Source: Ctena decussata (taxonomy: Eukaryota; Mollusca; Bivalvia; Lucinida; Lucinidae). Taken from it: a stretch of 64,000 nt of DNA. The position numbers were made by a program, and so were the translations under genes. The stretch covers positions 77,613,903 through 77,677,902 of the forward strand of contig OZ022499.1 in assembly GCA_963989385.1 (NCBI GenBank), read 5' to 3'. Below the pieces are notes generated by a model. It did not search any database, was not told the origin of the DNA, and saw nothing but the letters and a program-made list of their open reading frames with translations. This document shows, piece after piece, positions 28,601 through 43,600 of this stretch. How positions within the stretch are numbered: position 1 is the first letter of the stretch; every line of letters starts with the position of its first letter.

Positions 28601-31600
28601 AACGTCGAAAAACGAAAAATCGCCTTTTAAAAGCAATACCGTTTATTAAATGAACGCGAAAGCAGCCCAAAGGCTTCGATTTATGAAATTATCTCCCTTT
28701 TAATTAAATTAATAACGATTTTAGAACTTCCATATCTCCATAACCGTTCATTATTTTGACACCGTTTTTGTTTTATTTGACCATACTTGTGTACGATAAA
28801 GACAACATGCATCAGAAAATAAAACTTCAACCTGAAATCAGAAATACCGATTCACTATAGTCCGGGTTTATTACCCCACCCCATATTGAAAAATAATCAG
28901 GTAATCTGTGTCCAACTTTTTGCGATGCTGAATGATGCTGATTTCAATGCTATTGATGGCTAGAAGTCCTATACCACTGATTTCCAAACTGATGGCCCAA
29001 CAAGGTAATGTCTGCGTGTATCTACGCACTGTTGTGATCGACGTTTTGTGACGTCACTTTACGTGACTAATTTATGCCATTGGTTGTGTCAATTAGGAAT
29101 GCATCTAGCACTCATAAAATCTTAGCAGCGTGTCTGCTCAGTGATGCTGGGATGTGCTGCGATGGTTAAAACATGAGATACTGATTCTGTGACTTTCGAA
29201 ATTTGGGTACTGGCGCTTGCGGCATTGTCACTGGCGTCGATGTTCATTGAATTGATTTCCGTTCAGCGCATACGGCTGCTGAATAATTGACGTTATTGAA
29301 ACAATATATTTAAATGAAATGTATGTGTTCATTTGGAATTCTCAGACACAATTGTAAAGCGGATGTTTTTTGTTTGTGTCAGTATATAACAAACGTTCAT
29401 CATTCCAATATATTTAAAGACAGGGGTGGTACTATATAAGGAGAATTAACTTCAACAGTGTCATTTTATCTCTTGATCACATAGTGTCAACACCTCCAGT
29501 CAGCCAATAAAATGAGCATAACTGGTAATTCTGGTCCACTGATTGGTTGAATAAAATTTCACACCTTTACCTGTACAGGTAAATATGTTGTGAGATGGGA
29601 ACCAGACCCCCCGGCAGAGAAGTCCTGTCTTTAAGTTAAGGTTTATCTGAAAGACAACCTGATATTTGGAAAACAGAAAAAATAAACCCTACCGAGATGC
29701 TTGATAGAATATATCATCTCCACCTGTGCCGTCAAGAACCCGACCCGGAGACGGTGGACTACTATCTACTATGAACCCATCTGATGAAACAGTCGTGCAT
29801 AAATCAGCTAAATTACAGGCAGTAATGGTTGTAAAATATTGTATTCCTTCAACGAGTTTCAGATTGTAAAGTTCAATATCTGAAATAGTAAAAGAAGTAA
29901 AGATATAGACAATTCCACTAGAAATTATTAAATAAAACTTATGTTTACCATTGCATATTAAAAAAAAAAGCAAATCAGACAATTAAAAGAGGTTTGTCAT
30001 TTACGATATGCTAAAATATGTGTATGCCGTTTTTATCTATTTTGTTGTTAAATTTTTATTGGAGCTTGACATTTAAAAGGCTCAACCAATTTTTTGTCTA
30101 TACCGGTTCCTCAGGAGCCCTATCAAATGACAGGTTACAAATGTCACATCCTTTTTCCAATTCATCAGCTTCAGTTTATCTGATAATATCATTCCTGACT
30201 CTTACTGTCAGGTCAATACTGAAAATCACTGGTGAGGTCTAATTAGCTTAAACTTGCTACCCTGGTCCACTAGCATATAAAACGAAAATCTGTTGATTTG
30301 TTTGTTCTGTCTGTCCGTCTGTCTAACTGTCCATTGGTTCAAAAGGTATTTACTTTCATACTCAATTTACTATTTCTTGCAGATGAAGTTTTGCATTTTT
30401 TTTGTGACTTGCCTCTTGGTTCGTGGCCCGCTCTTAGCGGGATGTTGTGTTTGAAAGCTAATTTTACCATTATTTAATCCAACTGGTTGTTGGGACAACA
30501 CATCGTCGCATTCCATACAAGAGCCAATTTGAAGAAAGTATTCTCTGATTGGTGTATGTGGGTCATGAAACCCCTCCCAATATGCGTATATAACGGTACT
30601 ATCGATAACGTAATCCAAGTCTTTCTGTTGTACGGTTTCATCAGGTTTTTTGCCGTCATACACGTGTCCTTTAGATGGCGGAGATGCGTCAACAGTAAAT
30701 GCCCAAGAGGTTGCTAATGAGGACAGTCCTATTCCATTGTATGCCTACAAAACAATAACAAACCATACAAACAGTCTATAATGTTTAAATTATCTTCAGC
30801 TAAATATGGCATCGTTATTGCCACATGCAAATGCGACTTAACACTCACGATACTAATATGGCCTGGATATACCAGAGGTATGTCTCGTTAATCTGTGCTG
30901 TGGACCATGGTTCGATTCAAGTCGTTGAGATATAACAGAATAGTTGTCGCCCATCCAAGGCTGGTGATCCTCTTCAGTTTCCTTCACCACGTACGCCCAT
31001 TGACTGCCAACGTCCTAGCATTCGAGAAAGCGTTTATATCTGCGCGTGGCTTTCTGTGTAATCAAAAACATGTGAAACAAATAAATTGTAAACTATACCA
31101 GAGTTAAATTTGAACCATCAAACATTCTGCGCATAAAGTCTTCCGTCGAACATGGGATAGACGAAATTACGAAAATTACATCTGTCACGTAATGAGAAAA
31201 ATTGTCTTATAGTGTGGATTGGCCATCATTGCTGCAAGAGAGAAGGCTGAACAGTACCAGTTGTTCTTGCTTCCCCGCTAGGCGTATCTCTTTTTTACTA
31301 GAAGCTACTGTTCCAAATAAGTTTGTTCTCCATCTCTTTGAGCATTATTTTTCCTTTAAGAGTTGCTCTTTCTGAGCAGAAAGGCGAATATTGCCACGTC
31401 AAGGTGATCTCTTTTGATGGTTTGACACCTTAAGATTCAAACGATCTGTGTATGCCTAGATAAACAACCCTTTCCAAAGCAAGAGTTTTAAATTATTATA
31501 TCTTTACATATACATTTTGATCTACACCAGGAACTGAATAAGTTGTTTAAAAGTCGTACCTTTACTGAAACATAATAAGAGTGCCCCTCTTCAAGCTGCA

Positions 31601-34600
31601 GTGGCTGGTTTTCGTCTGTTTGTGCACAAACAAGAGAAGTCTGTACAAACGTCATCATATCGTCATAACCGGGCTGGGAACCAACAGACCAGGTATAGTG
31701 AGATATTCCACTTTCAAGATCAGAGAATACACCTTCCCAGCTATAAACAGAAAAAATGCCCCTTTTCATATTTAAACCTTGGCTAATATACACAAGTCGG
31801 TGAATTCCGTCAAACACCGGCAAAATACGTAATCTGCCGCTGCCGACTTCGTTTAATACTTGTTATTAGGGTCTAAAACCTCTTTTACTAAATTGATCTC
31901 CGGAAGACGGTATCACGCAAACCTAAGGAGTTAACATTATGCGACGCCTCTACCAAAACTACTCGAAACATTGATCAGCTGTGGCGTATGAAACACTGAT
32001 TTTTATATCTGAAAAGAAGGAAGAAAAGCTAAGATAAAAAAATCATACATACCATGCACTAACTGACTTTGTATCTGTAATATGTTGTTTATCGATCGTT
32101 ATCGGAAGTTGTGTTTTCAATGGCGGAGTAACGTCTACCTTGACGCCAGCAGAAACAGCTTGCGTCATCTGGCCGGTAAAATCGTAACCTAAATACAAGA
32201 TGGAACAATTGTAAAAAGTCTATCCATAACTATGTTTTATCTGTACCATTTCAGAAGTAACATATATTGGATTTATGAAACACAAACAGGATTTGCACCC
32301 ACCGGGCACATCACATCGAAATAACGTCGTACTGACACTGATGCGACGTAACCACGTTGCATCGACGTCTTTACGACGTCATTTGACGTCATGTGCCTGC
32401 AGTGTGACTGTTATGACCAGAAGAAAATCATTTTAATTATTATGAAGACTATGCCATATCAACGCATGCTCTTTCTCAATGTTCCCTCATAAAATATTGG
32501 GAAAAGGGATTTTCTTGGTGGACAGAATTCACTGCTTCTTGCAGCTTCAAATGAATGACCGATCTTGGTCTACATCGTTTGCATAAACCAGAATATACAT
32601 CTCAAGGCACTCGTGTACTCCTGGCCATCGATAAAGTCCAAAGATTTAATCTAACTACAATTGGATGGACAGACAATTGAACAAACAATCATCTATCCAA
32701 CTCCCCATTAACAGGTCCTCTCAAGCATTTCAGAAATATAAAGAAATGCTAAAATAGCTCAACATAAAACTTCAGTGCCACTGTTATAGAAAATTTCAAA
32801 GTCTGTGACCTTGTCCTTAAGTTGTGAATGAAAATTAATCTGTATGAAGCAAGCATATCAGCAGGTTCCATTGAAGAATGTTGGAAATATAAGCATACTT
32901 ACACAAACGTGACACAAAACCTTATACAACTTTGAAGGTGTGTGAACTTGTCTTTCAAAGTCAGCAGAAGCGTACTGAGGTCAACTTACCTGTGTCATCA
33001 TGAAGAAGCCTAGTCACATAACAAAATATCACACTCAAAAATTCTGGCTAGATATAGTTAACTTACAACAAAACTGTAACGTCTGCGTTATACTAATCTG
33101 TAAGTCATATGTTGTCTTTGGGACAAGCAGTTTTGAAATATAAACACAAGAATATAAATTCAATGCAGAATATTGACGAGATGACGGAGGGACAGAAGGA
33201 TGATCAAAAGAACAGACAAACGGATGGACTATCTGATGGTAAGACAAAACCAATATACCCCATGGCATAGTCGTACGCAGTGGCTTTAATAAAGCATAAA
33301 AGAAAACCTTATGTCTCAATTATACTGAACATCATGGTAAAGACTGATGTAGGTTTCATGGACATGTTAACGAACAGTACGGCCAGTTGCTTTCAATTAG
33401 ATGTAATAAACGAACAGACGCCCGTATGCATAAATACATGTTCTCTGCCTTACAAATTATTATGCTATATCAAACATTATGTTGGAGGACTCCAATAGCA
33501 GCCAAATATTGGTGCAAATAGAAAACTTCGTTGAAGACAGGATTTGCTACATATGTTTTGGTCATCAATTCATCAATAAATTTGGTCGCGACACGAGAAA
33601 ACCAACAAAGTGGTCGTGCACAGATCAGCCTGGGCATCCGCCTAGTCTGATCAGACTCTTCGCTAAGTGCTTAAAGGGTAGCTAAGGGTCTAAGCTAGCT
33701 GCATGCGAACAGAGAAGACTCTGATTAGACTGGGCGGATGCCCAGGCTGATCTTAGTGTATGCCATTTTGTTGGTTTTGTCGTGTCGCGGCTCAATTTAA
33801 TGTCTTACGCATCTCTGACATATTTTTAGAAAGAATCTAAAACAAACGTTTCAACTAATCAAAAATGAGCCCTCACTAAAAAGATATTATTCATAATGTT
33901 TTGATAATGTATTGGAATTCTTCATAACTCTACAAACATCCTTAAACTGAAACCCATTAATGTCTAGGGACCCATAAAAGGACAAAGGTAATAAGTGCAT
34001 CGCAGAACGCTGTGGTTGCTCAGGGTCTACACTGTTTGCATAAAATTTACACAGTTTTTTTATGAAAAATAAGAATAATCACACCAGAGATCCCTAAAAT
34101 GACGAATGGACTAGTCTGACTTATCAGAATGGAAGTGTCCATTAAGCATTAATAGGTTAAGCTTAAGAGGGCTGCACAAGGTTCTTTTTGAGAAATTAGA
34201 AACTTGCATTTATAATTATCATCAGAACCTTTATTTTGAGCTTTCGTTCTATGTAGATTCCTCTGTCCTGATTCCATTTGTCAAAAGAGGGGTGTCTGGT
34301 TTAGTTTATTTTTATCATTTCTTTTTTTAATTTAAGGGGCAATACCCTTTGTCTCATGCAAATGTGAAACCCCTGATCTACTTTATTCGTTTTTAATTTT
34401 ATTTAAATGATAAATACCCAATTGGCCTATGCAAATGTGAAGTCCCTGATTACCATGGGTCTGCATTGTTTGCTCCAATGTTCCTTTTATGTGCCACTAG
34501 GCATGAAGGGGATAACCTGTGTTCCCCTGTACGTACCCCTGACACTGGCAAAGTATGTATGCCCATTTTGTAGTTTAACGTTGTGAAAGGTGTAATGACT

Positions 34601-37600
34601 ACGTATGCCAACTTCAACAAAATCTGATATATCAACACCTCCAAATGCTGAACCTGTGAAAACAAGAAGAATTTAGTTTCATCATTAAGGGACACGCAAT
34701 CCATACGCTGAAAAATAAAGCAGTCATTTAGAATTCGCTAGTTTGTATATGAACTAACCGATTCTCACCCTAGTAACTACATCCTTCACCCAGTTTATTA
34801 AGGAGACTGGTTATACTGTCAGGCATCTTTATTTTTCGGCTCCATCTTTAATGGATGTAAACACTGAAAGGAAAGTATTTCCTTCTCTAGGAGTAAATTC
34901 TTTCCTTTAAAAGCAGACCCCCTTTTTGGAGATTTATATTATCAAAAGAAGCATACAGGAAGTTACAAAAGTTGTCTACCTTTGAAAATATGGCGGAAGA
35001 ACCTGATGGTGTGCCAATACACCTTAAAGTCAAAACAAAAACCAGCCCGAATCACGATACCTAGCAAAGCACAAACACTAAGCAAAAACCCCACAATCAC
35101 CAATTCTATCTCTATAACTCAAGCCCCACTAAATTGGTTGAATTAATCATTATGTTATTTTAATTTTTAATCAGATTAAACAATGTATTTTAGCATGATA
35201 CGATATATACTGTATACAAGTGGAAGATTTTTAAATGTTTTGGAAAAAATCTTTCTGAGTAGGAAAACATTCCATCCACAATATAATGGGTTAAAAAAAA
35301 ACAGTAAATGACAGCACTAAAAACAGAAAAATAAATTATTTGAGAATGAATTATAGGTGTGATAAAAAATCTTTTATATACATTATAAAATAATATATCC
35401 CACAGTTTATAACTCTTTAAAATTAACATGTATTCGTAATTAAACTCATTTTTTAACAAGAGCATGTGAGCAGAGGCTCACGTATACCCCCGGCCAGCGC
35501 CATCACCTAATAAAAACACACTAAAGCAAATGTTAAATAACAGACATATGAATGGACAATCTATTACAAATCCAGTGGAAGGCCTTTAGACAAATACACA
35601 ATGGTTCCATTAAAACATGCAAATTATGTTATCAAAAGAAAATACAAATTTAACACAAAAATTCAACACAAATTTACATAAAGTTCTACGTCAGTGACCT
35701 TGACCTAAAGTCAGCGGCAGCATCCAGATGATGTAAACTAGTCAATTTAAACCTATAACTAAACCTAGTCACATAGCAAACTGAGAAATCTTTAACATAA
35801 ATTTTACCATTTATTCCATTGGAGATAGAGATGGAAAAAAGGAAAAAATGAAGGACAAAAGAAATCTTAGCATTTTGATTTTCTTTCCTACAATAAACTT
35901 GGCCATTCTCAAGATGTAAAAAAAATTGAAGACTGTGGCTCTCTTAGGAACATAGAAAACTGTGACAAAAAATAAGCTGGAGAGAAAGAAAAATGGACAA
36001 ACAAAGGGAATGATAAGCAGGAGGTCGATACTCTATTACACCATACAACTAGTCATACCCAACATTTGCACCAAATTTCAAAAGCCTAGCTGTAGTGGTA
36101 CCTGAGAAATCTTGGGACAGAAAAAATTTAATTTTAAAGGAGAGAAAGAAGAAATGGACAAACAAAGGGAATGATATTGGGGAGGAGGCTGATGTTTTCT
36201 TACACAATACAACTAGTCATACTCAATGTTTGTGATAAATTTCAAAAACCTAGGTGTAGTTGTTCCTGAGAAATCTATGATAGAACTTTAATTGGAAAGC
36301 AAGTAAATATGGACAAACAAAGGGAATGATAAGCAGAAGAAAGCTAATTGTCCCTTATACTGTACATCTAGTTATACCCAACATTTGTACCAACCTTATA
36401 AATCCTAGCTGTTGTGGTTCCTGAGAAATCTGTGACAGAAATTTAATTGGAGAGAAAGAAAAAATGGACAAACAAAGGGAATGATAAGCAGAAGATGGCC
36501 AATACTCTCTCACATGGTACATCTAGTAATACCCAACATTTGTACCAAATTTCAAAATCCTAGCTGTTGTGGTTCCTGAGAAATCTGTGACAGAAATTTA
36601 ATTGGGGAGAAAGAAAAAATGGACAAACAAAGGGAATGATAAGCAGAAGAAGGCTGATTGTCTCTTACAAAGTACAACTAGTCATACCTAACATTTGTAC
36701 CAAATTTCAAAATCCTATCTATTGTGGTTCCTGAGAAATCTGTGATAAAAATTTAATTGGAGAGAAAGAAAAAATAGACAAACAAAAGGGATGATAAGCA
36801 GGAGAAGGCCTATTATTTGCTACACAGTACAACTAGTCATACCCAACGTTTGTACCAAATTTCAAAATCCTAGCTATTGTGGTTCCTGAGTAATCTGTGA
36901 CAGAAATTTAATTGGAGAGAAAGAAAAAATGGACAAACAAAGGGAATGATAAGCAGGAAAAGGCTGACTGTCTCTTACACGGTACTACTAGTCATACCCA
37001 ACGTTTGTACCTTACTTCAAAATCCTAGCTATTGTGGTTCCTGAGAAATCTGTGACAGAAATTAAATTGGAGAGAAAGAAAAAATGGACAAAGGGAATGA
37101 TAAGCAGGAGAAGGCTGATTGTCTCTTACAGGGTACAACTAGTCTTACCCAACGTTTGTACCAAATTTCAAAATCCTAGCTATTGTGGTTCCTGAGAACT
37201 CTGTGAGAGAAATTTAATTGGAGAGAAAGAAAAAATGGACAAACAAAGGGAATGATAAGCAGGAGAAGGCCTATTATATCTCACACAGTACAATTAGTCA
37301 TACCCAGCGTTAGTACAAATTTCAAAATCCTAGCTATTGTGGTTCCTGAGAAATCTGTGACAAAATTTTAATTGGAGAGAAAGAAAAAATGGACAAACAA
37401 AGGGAATGATAAGCAGGAGAAGGCTGATTGTCTCTTCCACCATACAACTGGTCATACCCAACATTTGTACCAAATTTCAAAATCCTAGCTATTGTGGTTC
37501 CTGAGAAATCTGTGACAGAAATTTAATTGGAGAGAAAGACAAAATGGACAAACAAAGGGAATGATAAGCAGGAGAAGGCATATTATCTCTCACACAGTAC

Positions 37601-40600
37601 AACTAGTCATACCCAACGTTTGTACCAAATTTCAAAATCCTTGCTATTGTGGTTCCTGAGAAATCTGTGACAGAAATTTAATTGGAGAGAAAGAAAAAAT
37701 GGACAAACAAAGGGAATGATAAGCAGGAGAAGGCTGATTGTCTCCTACAAGGTAAAACTAGTCATACCCAACGTTTGTACCAAATTTCAAAATCCTAGCT
37801 TTTGTGGTTCCTGAGAAATCTGTGACAGAAATTTAATTGGAGAGAAAGAAAAAATGGACAAAAAAAGGGAATGATGAGCAGGAGAGGGCTGATTGTCTCT
37901 TACACAGTACAACTAGTCATACCCAACGTTTGTACCAAATTTCAAAATCCTAGCTATTGTGGTTCCTGAGAAATCTCTGACAGAAAAAATGTTAACAGAG
38001 AAATCTTTGACAGAAATTTAATTGGAGAGAAAGAAAAAATGGACAAACAAAGGGAATGATAAGCAGGAGAAGGCTGACTGTCTCTTCCACCGTTCAACTA
38101 GTCATACCCAACATTTGTACCAAATTTCAAAATCCTAGCTATTGTGGTTCCTGAGAAATCTGTGACAGAAATTTAATTGGAGAGAAAGAAAAAATGGACA
38201 AACAAAGGGAATGATAAGCAGGAGAAGGCATATTATCTCTCACACAGTACAACTAGTCATACCCAACGTTTGTACCAAATTTCAAAATCCTTGCTATTGT
38301 GGTTCCTGAGAAATCTGTGACAGAAATTTAATTGGAGAGAAAGAGAAAATGGACAAACAAAGGGAATGATAAGCAGGAGAAGGCTGATTGTCTCCTATAT
38401 GGTAAAATTAGTCATACCCAACGTTTGTACCAAATTTCAAAATCCTAGCTATTGTGGTTCCTGAGAAATCTGTGACAGAAATTTAATTGGAGAGAAAGAA
38501 AAAATGGACAAAAAAAGGGAATGATAAGCAGGAGAAATCTGATTGTCTCTTACACAGTACAACTAGTCATACCCAACGTTTGTACCAAATTTCAAAATCC
38601 TAGCTATTGTGGTTCCTGAGAAATCTCTGACAGAAAAAATGTTAACAGAGAAATCTTTGACAGAAATTTAATTGGAAAGAAAGAAAAAATGGACAAACAA
38701 AGGGAATGATAAGCAGGAGAAGGCTGACTGTCTCTTCCACCGTACAACTAGTCATACCCAACATTTGTACCAAATTTCAAAATCCTAGCTTTTGTGGTTC
38801 CTGAGAAATCTGTGACAGAAATTTAATTGGAGAGAAAGAAAAAATGGACAAACAAAGGGAATGATAAGCAGGAGAAGGCCTTTTATCTCTCACACAGTAC
38901 AACTAGTCATACCCAACGTTTGTACCAAATTTCAAAATCCTAGCTATTGTGGTTCCTGAGAAATCTGTGACAGAAATTAAATTGGAAAGAAAGAAAAAAT
39001 GGACAAACAAAGGGAATGATAAGCAGGAGAAGGCTAATTGTCTCTTACACAGTACAACTAGTCATACCCAACGTTTGTACCAAATTTCAAAATCCTAGCT
39101 ATTGTGGTTCCTGAGAAATCTCCGACACAAAAAAAGGTTAACAGAGAAATCTGTGACAGAAATTTAATTGGAGAGAAAGAAAAAATGGACACACAAAGGG
39201 AATGATAAGCAGGAGAAGGCTGACTGTCTCTTCCACCGTACAACTGGTCATACCCAACATTTGTACCAAATTTCAAAATCCTAGCTATTGTTGTTCCTGA
39301 GATATCTGTGACAGAAATTTAATTGGAGAGAAAGAAAAAATGGACAAACAAAAGGAATGATAAGCAGGAGAAGGCTGATTGTCTCTTACACGGTACAACT
39401 AGTCATACCCAACGTTTGTACCAAATTTCAAAATCCTAGCTATTGTGGTTCCTGAGAAATCTGTGAGAGAAATTTAATTGGAGAAAAAGAAAAAATGGAC
39501 AAACAAAGGGAATGATAAGCAGGAGAAGGCCTATTATATCTCACACAGTACAATTAGTCATACCCAACGTTTGTACCAAATTTCAAAATCCTAGCTATTG
39601 TGGTTCCTGAGAAATCTCTGACAGAAATTTAATTGGAGAGAAAGAAAAAATGGACAAACAAAGGGAATGATAAGCAGGAGAAGGCTGATTGTCTCCTACA
39701 CGGTACAACTGGTCATACCCAACATTTGTACCAAATTTCAAAATCCTAGCTATTGTGGTTCCTGAGAAATCTGTGAAAGAAATTTAATTGGAGAGAAAGA
39801 CAAAATGGACAAACAAAGGGAATGATAAGCAGGAGAAGGCCTATTATCTCTCACACAGTACAACTAGTCATACCCAACGTTTGTACCAAATTTCAAAATC
39901 CTTGCTATTGTGGTTCCTGAGAAATCTGTGACAGAAATTTAATTGGAGAGAAAGAAAAAATGGACAAACAAAGGGAATGATAAGCAAGAGAAGGCTGATT
40001 GTCTCATACACGGTACAACTAGTCATACCCAACGTTTGTACCAAATTTCAAAATCCTAGCTATTGTGATTCCTGAGAAATCTGTGACAGAAATTTAATTG
40101 GAGAGAAAGAAAAAATGGACAAACAAAGGGAATGATAAGAAGGAGAGGGCTGATTGTCTCTTACATAGTACAACTAGTCATACCCAACGTTTGTACCAAA
40201 TTTCAAAATCCTAGCTATTGTGGTTCCTGAGAAATCTGTGACAGAAATTTAATTGGAGAGAAAGAAAAAATGGACAAACAAAGGGAATGATAAGCAGGAC
40301 AAGGCATATTATCTCTCACACAGTACAACTAGTCATACCCAACGTTTGTACCAAATTTCAAAATCCTTGCTATTGTGGTTCCTGAGAAATCTGTGACAGA
40401 AATTTAATTGGAGAGAAAGAGAAAATGGACAAACAAAGGGAATGATAAGCAGGAGAAGGCTGATTGTCTCCTATATGGTAAAATTAGTCATACCCAACGT
40501 TTGTACCAAATTTCAAAATCCTAGCTATTGTGGTTCCTGAGAAATCTGTGACAGAAATTTAATTGGAGAGAAAGAAAAAATGGACAAAAAAAGGGAATGA

Positions 40601-43600
40601 TAAGCAGAAGAAATCTGATTGTCTCTTACACAGTACAACTAGTCATACCCAACGTTTGTACCAAATTTCAAAATCCTAGCTATTGTGGTTCCTGAGAAAT
40701 CTCTGACAGAAAAAATGTTAACAGAGAAATCTTTGACAGAAATTTAATTGGAAAGAAAGAAAAAATGGACAAACAAAGGGAATGATAAGCAGGAGAAGGC
40801 TGACTGTCTCTTCCACCGTACAACTAGTCATACCCAACATTTGTACCAAATTTCAAAATCCTAGCTTTTGTGGTTCCTGAGAAATCTGTGACAGAAATTT
40901 ATTGGAGAGAAAGAAAAAATGGACAAACAAAGGGAATGATAAGCAGGAGAAGGCCTTTTATCTCTCACACAGTACAACTAGTCATACCCAACGTTTGTAC
41001 CAAATTTCAAAATCCTAGCTATTGTGGTTCCTGAGAAATCTGTGACAGAAATTAAATTGGAAAGAAAGAAAAAATGGACAAACAAAGGGAATGATAAGCA
41101 GGAGAAGGCTGATTGTCTCTTACACAGTACAACTAGTCATACCCAACGTTTGTACCAAATTTCAAAATCCTAGCTATTGTGGTTCCTGAGAAATCTCCGA
41201 CACAAAAAAAGGTTAACAGAGAAATCTGTGACAGAAATTTAATTGGAGAGAAAGAAAAAATGGACACACAAAGGGAATGATAAGCAGGAGAAGGCTGACT
41301 GTCTCTTCCACCGTACAACTGGTCATACCCAACATTTGTACCAAATTTCAAAATCCTAGCTATTGTTGTTCCTGAGATATCTGTGACAGAAATTTAATTG
41401 GAGAGAAAGAAAAAATGGACAAACAAAGGGAATGATAAGCAGGAGAAGGCTGATTGTCTCTTACACGGTACAACTAGTCATACCCAACGTTTGTACCAAA
41501 TTTCAAAATCCTAGCTATTGTGGTTCCTGAGAAATCTGTGACAGAAATTTAATTGGAGAGAAAGAAAAAATGGACAAACAAAGGGAATGATAAGCAGGAG
41601 AAGGCCTATTATATCTCACACAGTACAATTAGTCATACCCAACGTTTGTACCAAATTTCAAAATCCTAGCTATTGTGGTTCCTGAGAAATCTCTGACAGA
41701 AATTTAATTGGAGAGAAAGAAAAAATGGACAAACAAAGGGAATGATAAGCAGGAGAAGGCTGATTGTCTCCTACACGGTACAACTGGTCATACCCAACAT
41801 TTGTACCAAATTTCAAAATCCTAGCTATTGTGGTTCCTGAGAAATCTGTGAAAGAAATTTAATTGGAGAGAAAGACAAAATGGACAAACAAAGGGAATGA
41901 TAAGCAGGAGAAAGCCTATTATCTCTCACACAGTACAACTAGTCATACCCAACGTTTGTACCAAATTTCAAAATCCTTGCTATTGTGGTTCCTGAGAAAT
42001 CTGTGACAGAAATTTAATTGGAGAGAAAGAAAAAATGGACAAACAAAGGGAATGATAAGCAGGAGAAGGCTGATTGTCTCCTACACGGTACAACTAGTCA
42101 TACCCAACGTTTGTACCAAATTTCAAAATCCTAGCTATTGTGATTCCTGAGAAATCTGTGACAGAAATTTAATTGGAGAGAAAGAAAAAATGGACAAACA
42201 AAGGGAATGATAAGAAGGAGAGGGCTGATTGTCTCTTACATAGTACAACTAGTCATACCCAACGTTTGTACCAAATTTCAAAATCCTAGCTATTGTGGTT
42301 CCTGAGAAATCTCTGACACTAAAAAAATGTTAACAGAGAAATCTGTGACAGAAATTTAATTGGAGAGAAAGAAAAAATGGACACACAAAGGGAATGATAA
42401 GCAGGAGAAGGCTGACTGTCTCTTCCACCGTACAACTGGTCATACCCAACATTTGTACCAAATTTCAAAATCCTAACTATTGTGGTTCCTGAGAAATCTG
42501 TGACAGAAATTTAATTGGAGAGAAAGAAAAAATGGACAAACAAAGGGAATGATAAGCAGGAGAAGGCCTATTATCTCTCACACAGTACAACTAGTCATAC
42601 CCAACGTTTGTACCAAAGTTTAAAATCCTAGCTATTGTGGTTCCTGAGAAATCTGAGACAGAAATTACATTGGAGAGAAAGAAAAATGGACAAATAAAGG
42701 GAATGATAAGCAGGAGAAGGCCTATTATCTCTCACACAGTACAACTAGTCATATCCAACGTTTGTACAAATTTCAAAATCCTAGCTATTTTGGTTCCTGA
42801 GAAATCTGTGACAGAAATTTAATTGGAGAGAAAGAAAAAATAGACAAACAAAGGGAATGATAAGCAGGAGAAGGCTGATTGTCTCCTACACGGTACAACT
42901 AGTCATACCCAACGTTTGTACCAAATTTCAAAATCCTAGCTATTGTGAGTCCTGAGAAATCTGTGACAGAAATTTAATTGGAGAGAAAGAAAAAATGGAC
43001 AAACAAAGGGAATGATAAGCAGGAGAAGGCTGATTGCCTCCTACACAGTACAACTAGTCATATCCAACGTTTGTACCAAATTTCAAAATCCTAGCTATTG
43101 TGGTTCCTGAGAAATCTCTGACACAAGAAAATGTAAACAGAGAAATCTGTGACAGAAATTTAATTGGAGAGAAAGAAAAAATGGACACACAAAGGGAATG
43201 ATAAGCAGGAGAAGTCTGACTGTCTCTTCCACCGTACAACTGGTCATACCCAACATTTGTACCAAATTTCAAAATCCTAGCTATTGTGGTTCCTGAGAAA
43301 TCTGTGAAAGAAATTTAATTGGAGAGAAAGACAAAATGGACAAACAAAGGGAATGATAAGAGGAGAAGGCCTATTATCTCTCACACAGTACAACTAGTCA
43401 TACCCAACGTTTGTACCAAATTTCAAAATCCTTGCTATTGTGGTTCCTGAGAAATCTGTGACAGAAATTTAATTGGAGAGAAAGAAAAAATGGACAAACA
43501 AAGGGAATGATAAGCAGGAGAAGGCTGATTGTCTCCTACACGGTACAACTAGTCATACTCAACGTTTGTACCAAATTTCAAAATCCTAGCTATTGTGATT

